This document shows, one piece after another, positions 36,501 to 46,300 of a DNA stretch of 64,000 nt. Position numbers and translations under genes: made by a program. A model generated the notes under the pieces. The model did not search any database and had not been told where the DNA came from. It saw only the letters and a list, made by a program, of their open reading frames with translations. Source of the stretch: Bilabrum cf. latius (Eukaryota; Bigyra: Bicosoecida; Bigyra; Bicosoecida); assembly GCA_965178125.1 (NCBI GenBank), contig OZ237735.1:310001-374000 (forward strand), in the 5' to 3' direction. Position 1 is the first letter of the stretch; each line of letters begins with the position of its first letter.

Positions 36501-37702
36501 GCCCCGGCATTGCGACCTACCACTGTTTCCCCGAGCTGGGACACCTGGACTTCACCCTGTCGCGCGACGATGGCCTCGTCCAGCACGTGCTGCAGCGGCT
36601 CAGGGAGCCAGACCCGGAGGTGAGCGCGACGCAGTGGCTGGCACACAGGCGCTGGCAGGGCAGGCACCCAACGGTGGCGTGTCCCACCACGGGTGACACT
36701 AGACTGGCCACCGTGAGCGACGCACCGGCGCGCCTGGCGCGATACCCCCTGGCCACCGTTGCCGAGGCCCGGGCCCGCGCCGCGAGCTCGCCCAAGCGGC
36801 TGCACCTCCTCGACCCGGACCTGGGCAAGGTCACCCGCGAGTCGGTGACGAGCGCGCAAAAGTACGGCGAGTCGGCGGATGGGCCCTACCAGCGCGCCGC
36901 TGGCATGGCGAGGAGCTTCCCTTTTCTGGGGACGTACATGAAGCTGAGGGAGGCGTGGGAGGGCGTGGATGCTCGGGCTGCCTGGGAGAAGCGCAGGACC
37001 GCGGCGCTGGCACTGGCTCGGGGCAGGGAGAGCGGGTTGCCGGGTGCTGCCGTTGATACAGAGCGCGAGCGTGTTGTATCTGCAAGTGGGCAGGAGCTTC
37101 GAGCTGCCGAGGAGCGCAAGCCGGGGCAGCCCCCGCGGCTGCAGCTCCCCGGATCCAGATCCCCAGCCGGTTCTGATGCTGCCTCCAAGATGGACGACGA
37201 CGGTTCGGGGTAGGAATCGATGCGGGAGCTGGAGGTGCACCGTGGGCCCCAGGCATCTCAAATGAAATCCCGCAGCGGCAGCACAGGCGACAGCAGCTCT
37301 GGGAGCGAATCGGAGGGTGAGAGGCGCAGGGTGGGCGGGGGCGACCTGCCCCTCTCGCCGTCCATGTCCAGGCGCAGCAGTGCTGCCTCGTCTCTTACCA
37401 TGCTTCAGATGCCGGTGCCGGCGGGGGGCAGCGAGGGCGCGGGGAGCAAGGGTGGCGCAGGTGCGACGAGTGGGGGCGCTGGGATGGAGCGGTCGGCGTC
37501 TGGCGGATTCGGCGGGGCTCTGGAGGGGCAGCGGGGTATAACAGGACTCGGGCATGATGCAAGAGACTTGCTCGGCCATGCCGATCGAGCACGAGCCGGG
37601 CGTGCTGGAGCGGGCGCCGTGTCGCCGCTAGACGGGCTGCCTGCCCATGTCGCCAGGAGAGCCGAAGCCAAGAGAAAGGAGCTCCAGCGGCAGCAATTGT
37701 GA
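33503..37702 (+). CDS. Acid-lipase-like alpha/beta hydrolase, about 1,400 aa, membrane-anchored
   Basis: Frame from ATG 33503 to TGA 37700-37702 with no TAA/TGA and five TAGs (33809, one near 33989, 34874, 35873, 37211). The N-terminus has an amphipathic part then a hydrophobic segment (ILNFFMLSITACILAPP), a possible membrane anchor, followed by about 400 residues of low-complexity and basic sequence. The hydrolase matches lysosomal/gastric acid lipases: NVMGIPVLTYVCESADGYRL, oxyanion motif FQHGLLDSS, YLGNLRGT, nucleophile elbow GHSMGG (about 35907), FVAGGLDVLIPPENI for the Asp and CFPELGHLDF for the His. The family is usually about 400 aa. Here two low-complexity inserts (poly-Ser/Asn and Lys-rich) separate the oxyanion motif from GHSMGG, and a Ser/Gly-rich tail follows. 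TAG 35873 lies about 10 codons before GHSMGG, so read-through is required for an active enzyme. Likely lipid or steryl ester hydrolase. Confidence 0.85.
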
Positions 37703-37782
37703 TGAATACTATGCGCTTCTTGCCATTCTATGCCTCTGTGCAAAATCCAGGGCGTTTGCACCGCTCCAATTCGATCGGAGCC

Positions 37783-38057
37783 TCCCCCGCTGGCGCCGCA
37801 GCGGAACTTTGGGCTGTGGCGGAGGGCGCCCCTGCCCGAGCCAAACTTTCGGCTCGGGCAAAAGGCAACTTTGCCCGAGCCGAATCATTTTATATTTAAA
37901 CTGGGTTTGCCGCGATTTCAGCTATCGCGCCCGAGCGGAATGTTAGGCTCGGGCGCCAAGCACCTGCGCCCGAGCCTAGCATTGGGCTCGGGCAGGGGCG
38001 CCCTCCGCCCGAGCCTAGGGTTTTCTTTTTTTCGGCTCGGGCACGGCTATTTTGCTG
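37783..38057 (+). repeat. Left terminal inverted repeat of copy 1
   Basis: About 275 bp matching the reverse complement of 39281-39554 with only scattered differences. It contains at least eight copies of GGCTCGGGC or its complement GCCCGAGCC in both orientations, so the arm can itself fold into serial hairpins. Ends at ATTTTGCTG. Confidence 0.9.
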
Positions 38058-38534
38058 ATATATCGGTCAGTATCTGCGAAATATGAAGAGTCTCAGCTCC
38101 TACATCGCGCAAACATGCAAATGCATTGGCAGCACTCGTCGCGAACGTCGGGGACTCTGCCGAACGATAACCACTATCAACCAAGCCAACTAGCAATACC
38201 AATTATGCTCCAATCAAGCGCTTGCCAGGGCCAGCAGATGCTCTCGGAAGCTTAAGCGGGCGGATCTCCGGCCGCGCGTGCTGGGTGGCTCGCAATGGGG
38301 CGGCTTGCCCGGCCAGCCTGGAGGCGGGCGAGGCCGTTTCAAGGCATTTGGCTCTGTGCATGTACTGGCACTGCCAGTGCTCTGTACTGCAAGCCCTGGA
38401 GCTGGGAGCCGTGGCGGGCGGTGACTTGTCGAGCATCGGCGTGGGCGGCTGCAGCACACCCACCCGCCAGCCCCCACTGGCACGCCAGCTCCAAGGCAGC
38501 CCCCGTGCCCCGCCCACTCTTGCAGGTGCCTGCT

Positions 38535-39147
38535 ATCGAGCTGACACCGGCGATATCGTGAATCTGCTTGGGCTGGGCATTGGGGGCGAGGGTGGCATGG
38601 ACGAAGACGAGGAGGGAGATGAGGCGGCACGGCGCGAATCGATGGCGGCAAGCAGAGGCAGGAGCAGCTGACACAGGCACGCATGGGAGCCAGGGAGCCA
38701 TGGGTCTGTTTGACGAGGAAGAAACAGACCTATTCGGGCCTCCGACGGGCAAGGGTGACAGCAGCAGCACCAGCGGGGCAGAGCTCGTGCTGAACACAGC
38801 ATCTTGGTGGCAGGCGGGACGGCCTGGTCCTGGATGGCGATCTCTGGGGCCTCCCTGGGCTGGCCGCCGGGGGAGTTGGGGGGTCACCGGGATGGTGGAC
38901 AGAAAGAGTAGCTCCTCGTTTGGGTCATCGAGAGTGCGGCAATGTCGTAGCGGAGGGAGTTGGCCCTGGTGGTGATGGGCTAGTGCGGAAGCCGCGGCGC
39001 GGCCAGGGTGGGGCAGCCCAGCGCAGGATCAGCAGCAAGCGCAGTTGTGAGGCGAAGGCCGACGGACAGGGCACGGCTTCCGCATCTGACGAAGAGGAGT
39101 CGCACCCTTCGAAGAAGTTTCGATTCATCAAGCCAAATTCCGGTTGA
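38535..39147 (+). pseudogene. Captured gene fragment inside the element
   Basis: Several plus-strand frames in the element interior read like pieces of one acidic, low-complexity protein: NLLGLGIGGEGGMDEDEEGD, then GLFDEEETDLFGPPTGKGDS in a different frame, and a last piece ASDEEESHPSKKFRFIKPNSG ending in TGA at 39147. LFDEEETDLF fits the LFa motif consensus (LF, acidic run, LF) seen in WASHC2/FAM21-type proteins, but that link is tentative. The pieces could be exons of a carried gene or remnants of a transduplicated host gene. The first two pieces recur in copy 2, so they travel with the element. Confidence 0.4.
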
Positions 39148-39280
39148 TTTGCGTGCGTTTCTGTACATTGTCCTGGTAGCAGGAGCATCTTGCCGGGAAG
39201 CCTCCAACCGCTGCCCAGGCGGTCGAACTGCACACCGGCGGCGATACCAGCCCCATATACCACGCAAACGGCCATAAAAA

Positions 39281-39554
39281 CAGCAAAATAGCCGTGCCCG
39301 AGCCGAAAAAAAGAAAACCCTAGGCTCGGGCGGAGGGCGCCCCTGCCCGAGCCCAATGCTAGGCTCGGGCGCAGGTGCTCGGCGCCCAAGCCTAACTTTC
39401 CGCTCGGGCGCGATCGCTGAAATCGCGGCAAACCCAGTTTAAATTTAAAATGATTCGGCTCGGGCAAAGTTGCCTTTTGCCCGAGCCGAAAGTTTGGCTC
39501 GGGCATGGCCGCCCTCCGCCACAGCCCAAAGTTCCGCTGCGGCGCCGGCGGGGG
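39281..39554 (-). repeat. Right terminal inverted repeat of copy 1
   Basis: Inverted counterpart of 37783-38057, about 274 bp, with the same set of GGCTCGGGC/GCCCGAGCC motifs. It reads inward as the left arm does and differs at a few bases (for example in the first 50 bp and around 39380-39415). Confidence 0.9.
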
Positions 39555-40343
39555 ACGCGCGAGGGCCGCTAGCTGGCGGCCCCTCACCAGCTCAAACCAA
39601 ACTACTGAGGGTAGGTGGAGGTGGTTTATCCACCGCCACTAAGTGCAACATACACGGAATCCATTGAGGTCCTGATTTTGATTTGTCACAATAAAGCAGA
39701 TTTGGTTGCGTGTACATAGTTTTTGGATGGCCAATTGTAACGTTTCGGTAAGAGTTACCGAGATCTGAGGGCTTGCCACAGAGTGGACGTGAACCGTTGA
39801 ACCGCAGGTCCTAATTCAAGCTGTTCGACCGGGTTCACCTCGCTCAGCGTTCAACGAACAAGGCCCCAACATTGTATTCCTGCCTCAATTTCGCTGATCT
39901 CTACGGTATGATGAAGTAAGGTAGATTTGGGAGCATCCCTGATACAGATTTGGACACATGTCAAAACACGGAGCTGTCTATGATAACTGGTGCTCCTTGT
40001 GCTCGATGCTGAAGCCAATAAACCAATGCAATGGAATTGATGTATCGGAAGCGTAAATAGGATGGAGAAGGCTGGTTTATACCAGCAGCATTGGCCTTGC
40101 TTTAAGAGAATCGTCTAGGACACTTTGGGAACATCTTTCATGCCCGGCTGCGTTAGATATGCAAAGCTGTACCCCTCTGTGCGTGATTTTTAGTGATGAT
40201 GCTATTGCGCGTGCGTCTGCCTTGCCAATATCTGGTGTCCAGCGTTTAGTTCCAGCCAAAAACACGCTGTGTGGCTGTCATGCCGATCCTTATCAGTGAG
40301 CATAGTTAAACTGACTGCTCACAATATTCCCAAGATCTCGCAG
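39555..40343. other. Intergenic, AT-richer, upstream of FG-GAP giant
   Basis: Nothing recognisable is coded here. It is lower in GC than its surroundings and has no long open frame. It should contain the promoter and a small first exon of the FG-GAP gene, because that gene's second exon opens at a CAG acceptor (40341-40343) without a preceding Met. I looked for tRNA-like cloverleafs around 39720-39860 and found none convincing. Confidence 0.4.
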
Positions 40344-43300
40344 GACATTCTCGCAAGTACTGATTGTGGTGGCCGCACTCAGTGGTATCAGCGTGAGAGG
40401 GACTCAAGGTCCTAGCCCCTCACCTGTCTCGTTTGGCATCGTGATAGATGGAATGCAAGAGTAGATCTCTCGCACTGAGGGGAGTTTCAATGGGCATCTG
40501 GATTCGTCTGATAATTTTGGAACGTCTTTGGCCCCTCTTGGCGACATGGACAGTGATGGAGTGCCGGAGCTGGCCGTTGGGGCATCTCACGATAATGATG
40601 GGGATCCTGGCAATGACAGAGGAGCCGTGTGGGTGCTATTCCTGCGATCGAATGGCACAGTGAAGGGCCATCAGAAGATCTCCGCCACGGCGGGGGACTT
40701 CGATGGGCAGCTGGATGCTGGTGATCACTTTGGAACCTCAGTAGCCTCAATTGGTGCTATCGATGAGGATGGTGCTCGGGACCTGGCCGTGGGAGCACCA
40801 AATGACGATGACGGTGGCTATGAAATAGGTGCCATATGGGTACTGTTCCTGCGATCAAATGGCACGGTAAAGGGTCATCAGAAGATCTCGGCAACGGAGG
40901 GGGGTTTCGATGGGCACTTGGATGATATTGATCACTTTGGAGTCTCATTGGCCTCTTTGGGCGACATGGACGGGGATGGAGTGTCCGAGCTAGCTGTGGG
41001 GGCGCATGGTGACGATGACGGCGTTCCTGCGAGACCGGAGACGGGAGCTGTATGGGTGCTGTTCCTTCGATCCAATGGCACGGTGAAGGGTCATTAGAAG
41101 ATCTCAGCCATGGCAGGGTATTTCGATGGATAGCTGGATGCTAGTGATCACTTTGGAGTCTCTCTTGCCATTTTGGACGACATGGACGGAAATAGGGTGC
41201 CGGAGCTGGCTGTTGGGGCGTATGCTGACGATGATGGTATTCCTGAGGGATTGAATAGGGGGGCCATATGGGTGCTGTTCTTGCGACCAAATGGCACGGT
41301 GAAAGGTCATCACAAGATTTCCTCCACGGAGGGGGGCTTCAATGGGCAGCTTGATATTGGTGATCATTTCGGTTATTCCGTGACGTCGTTAGGCGACATG
41401 GATGGCGATGGGATACCTGACCTTGCTGTGGGAGCACGGGGTGATGATGGTGTTCCTACGGATTGGAATAGAGGAGCCGTATGGGTGCTGTTTCTTCGGT
41501 CGAATATCACGGTGAAGGGTCATCAGAAGATATCCGCCATGGAGGGCGGCTTCGATGGGCACCTGGATGCTGGCGACTAGTTTGGCGTGTCAGTGGCCGC
41601 AGTGTCCAACATGAGTGGGCCTGGGGCATTGACACTAGCCGTGGGGGCCAACGGGCACGATGGGAGCAGAGGGGCAGTGCACATCCTAGAGTTGCGTGCT
41701 GCTGTCCCCTCGGCCTCGCCCAGCCCGACTCCTTCTCCATCATCCTCTCCAAGTCCAAGTCCTAGTGCGAGTCCCTCCCCTGTCCCGTTCGGTAGCGTGC
41801 TGGTTGGGATGCAGCAGGAGATCTCCGCTACAGAGGGGGGATTCGATGGACACCTTGATGATGCTGATAATTTTGGAACCTCTTTGGCCCCGCTAGGTGA
41901 CATGGACGGCGATGGCGTGCCGGAGCTGGCTGTGGGGGTGCGATTTGACGATGATGGTGCTCCTGGCAATAATCGCGGAGCCGTGTGGGTGCTATTCCTA
42001 CGTTCGAATGGCACAGTGAAAGGTCACCAGAAGATCTCCGCCACGGAGGGGAGCTTCGATGGACAGCTTGATGCTGGTGATCACTTTGGAATCGCAGTAG
42101 CCTCCATGGGTGATATGGATAGCAATGGAGTGTAGGACCTAGCAGTGGGGGCGCCCGATGACGGTGACGGAGCCGTTTGGATACTGTTCCTGCGATCCAA
42201 TGGCACGGTGAAGGGTCATCAGAAGATCTCCGAAACGGAGGGGGGCTTCGATGGGCAGCTTCCTGCTGATTGTGATTTTGCAGTCTCCTTGGCCTCTCTG
42301 GGTGACATGGACGATGATGGCGCGCCTGAGATGGCTGTGGGGGCGTATAGGGACGGTAGTGGAGCTGTGTGGGTGCTATTCCTACGTTCGAATGGCACAG
42401 TGAAAGGTCATCAGAAGATCTCCGCCACGGCAGGAGGCTTTGATGGGCATCTGGATGGAAGTGACTTCTTTGGGTACTCATTGGCCTCGTTGGGCGACTT
42501 GGACGGCGATGGAGTGTACGACATGGCTGTGGGGGCTCACGGTGACGATGACGGCGTTCCTGCGGGATAGAATAGGGGGGTCGTATGGGTGCTGTTCATG
42601 CGATCGAGTGGCACGGTGAAGGGTTCCCAGAAGATCTCGGCCACAACGGGGGGCTTCAATGGGCAGCTTGATGAAAGTGATGTCTTTGGAAATTCGGTCG
42701 CCTCGGTAGGCGACTTGGATGGCGATGGGGTTTCAGACCTGGCCGTGGGGGCGTATGGTGACGATGACGGCATTCCTTCAGGATAGAATAGAGGAGCCGT
42801 ATGGGTGCTGTTCCTGCGATCGAATGGAGCGTTGAAGGGTCACCTAAAGATATCTTCCACGGCTGGGGGATTCAACGGTAACCTAGACCCTGGGGATCTG
42901 TTGAGTTATGGAATGACCGCATTGACACCGATGTGGAGACCTGGAGCAGTGGCATTAGCTGTGGGGGCAATACAAAATGATGATGGGAAAGGTGCCGTCT
43001 ACGTGATTGAACTGCGTGCTGCTGTCCCCTCGGCCTCGCCCAGCCCAACACCGTCCGCATCAACCGCTCCAAGTCGTAGTGCGAGTCCCTCCCCTGTCCC
43101 GTTCGGTAGCGTGCTGGTTGGGATGCAGCAGGAGATCTCCGCTACAGAGGGGGGATTCGATGGACACCTTGATGATGCTGATAATTTTGGAACCTCTTTG
43201 GCCCCGCTAGGTGACATGGACGGCGATGGCGTGCCGGAGCTGGCTGTGGGGGTGCGATTTGACGATGATGGTGCTCCTGGCAATAATCGCGGAGCCGTGT

Positions 43301-46300
43301 GGGTGCTATTCCTACGTTCGAATGGCACAGTGAAAGGTCACCAGAAGATCTCCGCCACAGAGGGGGGCTTCGATGGACAGCTTGATGCTGGTGACCACTT
43401 TGGAATCGCAGTAGCCTCCATGGGTGATATGGATAGCAATGGAGTGTAGGACCTAGCAGTGGGGGCGCCCGATGACGGTGACGGAGCCGTTTGGATGCTG
43501 TTCCTGCGATCCAATGGCACGGTGAAGGGTCATCAGAAGATCTCCGAAACGGAGGGGGGCTTCGATGGGCAGCTTCCTGCTGATTGTGATTTTGCAGTCT
43601 CCTTGGCCTCTCTGGGTGACATGGACGATGATGGCGCGCCTGAGATGGCTGTGGGGGCGTATAGGGACGGTAGTGGAGCTGTGTGGGTGCTGTTTCTTCG
43701 ATCCAATGGCACAGTGAAGGGTCATCAGAAGATCTCCGCCACGGCAGGAGGCTTTGATGGGCATCTGGATGGAAGTGACTTCTTTGGGTACTCATTGGCC
43801 TCGTTGGGCGACTTGGACGGCGATGGAGTGTACGACATGGCTGTGGGGGCTCACGGTGACGATGACGGCGTTCCTGCGGGATAGAATAGGGGGGCCGTAT
43901 GGGTGCTGTTCATGCGATCGAGTGGCACGGTGAAGGGTTCCCAGAAGATCTCGGCCACAACGGGGGGCTTCAATGGGCAGCTTGATGAAAGTGATGTCTT
44001 TGGAAATTCGGTCGCCTCGGTAGGCGACTTGGATGGCGATGGGGTTTCAGACCTGGCCGTGGGGGCGTATGGTGACGATGACGGCATTCCTTCAGGATAG
44101 AATAGAGGAGCCGTATGGGTGCTGTTCCTGCGATCGAATGGAGCGTCGAAGGGTCACCTAAAGATATCTTCCACGGCTGGGGGATTCAACGGTAACCTAG
44201 ACCCTGGGGATCTGTTGAGTTATGGAATGACCGCATTGACACCGATGTGGAGACCTGGAGCAGTGGCATTAGCTGTGGGGGCAATACAAAATGATGATGG
44301 GAAAGGTGCCGTCTACGTGATTGAACTGCGTGCTGCTGTCCCCTCGGCCTCGCCCAGCCCAACACCGTCCGCATCAACCGCTCCAAGTCGTAGTGCGAGT
44401 CCCTCCCCTGTCCCGTTCGGTAGCGTGCTGGTTGGGATGCAGCAGGAGATCTCCGCTACAGAGGGGGGATTCGATGGACACCTTGATGATGCTGATAATT
44501 TTGGAACCTCTTTGGCCCCGCTAGGTGACATGGACGGCGATGGCGTGCCGGAGCTGGCTGTGGGGGTGCGATTTGACGATGATGGTGCTCCTGGCAATAA
44601 TCGCGGAGCCGTGTGGGTGCTATTCCTACGTTCGAATGGCACAGTGAAAGGTCACCAGAAGATCTCCGCCACAGAGGGGGGCTTCGATGGACAGCTTGAT
44701 GCTGGTGACCACTTTGGAATCGCAGTAGCCTCCATGGGTGATATGGATAGCAATGGAGTGTAGGACCTAGCAGTGGGGGCGCCCGATGACGGTGACGGAG
44801 CCGTTTGGATGCTGTTCCTGCGATCCAATGGCACGGTGAAGGGTCATCAGAAGATCTCCGAAACGGAGGGGGGCTTCGATGGGCAGCTTCCTGCTGATTG
44901 TGATTTTGCAGTCTCCTTGGCCTCTCTGGGTGACATGGACGATGATGGCGCGCCTGAGATGGCTGTGGGGGCGTATAGGGACGGTAGTGGAGCTGTGTGG
45001 GTGCTGTTTCTTCGATCCAATGGCACAGTGAAGGGTCATCAGAAGATCTCCGCCACGGCAGGAGGCTTTGATGGGCATCTGGATGGAAGTGACTTCTTTG
45101 GGTACTCATTGGCCTCGTTGGGCGACTTGGACGGAGATGGAGTGTACGACATGGCTGTGGGGGCTCACGGTGACGATGACGGCGTTCCTGCGGGATAGAA
45201 TAGGGGGGCCGTATGGGTGCTGTTCATGCGATCGAGTGGCACGGTGAAGGGTTCCCAGAAGATCTCGGCCACGACGGGGGGCTTCAATGGGCAGCTTGAT
45301 GAAAGTGATGTCTTTGGAAATTCGGTCGCCTCGGTAGGCGACTTGGATGGCGATGGGGTTTCAGACCTGGCCGTGGGGGCGTATGGTGACGATGACGGCA
45401 TTCCTTCAGGATAGAATAGAGGAGCCGTATGGGTGCTGTTCCTGCGATCGAATGGAGCGTCGAAGGGTCACCTAAAGATATCTTCCACGGCTGGGGGATT
45501 CAACGGTAACCTAGACCCTGGGGATCTGTTGAGTTATGGAATGACCGCATTGACACCGATGTGGAGACCTGGAGCAGTGGCATTAGCTGTGGGGGCAATA
45601 CAAAATGATGATGGGAAAGGTGCCGTCTACGTGATTGAACTGCGTGCTGCTGTCCCCTCGGCCTCGCCCAGCCCGTCGGTGACACCTTCCGCATCGACCA
45701 CCCACTCGCCTTCCACGAGTCCATCTATCACTCCGTCTCCATCTCCTACTCCTAGTGCGAGTCCCTCGTCTGGCCCTCTTGGGAGCATGCTACATGGGAT
45801 GCAACAGGAGGTTTCTGCCACTGAGGGGGGCTTCGATGGGCAGCTTGATGCTGGTGACTATTTTGGAGTCTCTGTGACTTCTTTAGGCGACATGGACGGC
45901 GATGGTGTGCCGGACCTAGCTGTCGGTGCTATTGGTGATGATGACGGCATTCCTGCTGATACCGACAGGGGAGCCGTGTGGGTGCTGTTCCTTCGGTCGA
46001 ATGGCACGGTGAAGGGTCATCAGAAGATATCCGCCACGGCGGGGTGCTTTGATGGACAGCTGGATGCAAATGATCAGTTTGGGGCAGCGGTGGCATCTCT
46101 TGGAGATATGGACGGCGATGGAGTGCCGGAGCTGGCAGTAGCAGCCCATTATGACGACGACGGTGTACCTGCAGGAGACAATAGAGGGGCTGTATGGGTG
46201 CTGTTCCTTCGGTCGAATGGCACGGTGAAGGGTCATCAGAAGATATCGGCTGCAGTGGGGGGCTTGAATGGGCGGCTGAACGCAAATGATAATTTTGGCA

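Larger units (their letters stand above)
37783..39554 (+). mobile_element. Non-autonomous element with long terminal inverted repeats (copy 1, complete)
   Basis: A 1,772-bp unit bounded by near-identical inverted repeats (37783-38057 and 39281-39554), starting TCCCCCGCTGGCGCCGCAGC and ending with its complement. No transposase is encoded. The interior carries what looks like a fragment of a cellular gene. No clear target-site duplication could be seen at the edges. Features fit a MULE-like or foldback non-autonomous DNA transposon; class assignment is inference. It lies 80 bp after the lipase stop codon. A second, partial copy is at 58345-59336 in the opposite orientation. Confidence 0.8.

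Noticed and set aside
39720-39860. Possible tRNA or small RNA gene (candidate suppressor tRNA)
   Set aside because: GGTTCA-like pieces occur, but no cloverleaf with proper acceptor pairing or a CUA anticodon loop could be drawn.
41771-45712. CRISPR-like or satellite array
   Set aside because: The repeats are coding, 216 bp and 1,314 bp long, in phase, and encode FG-GAP blades.
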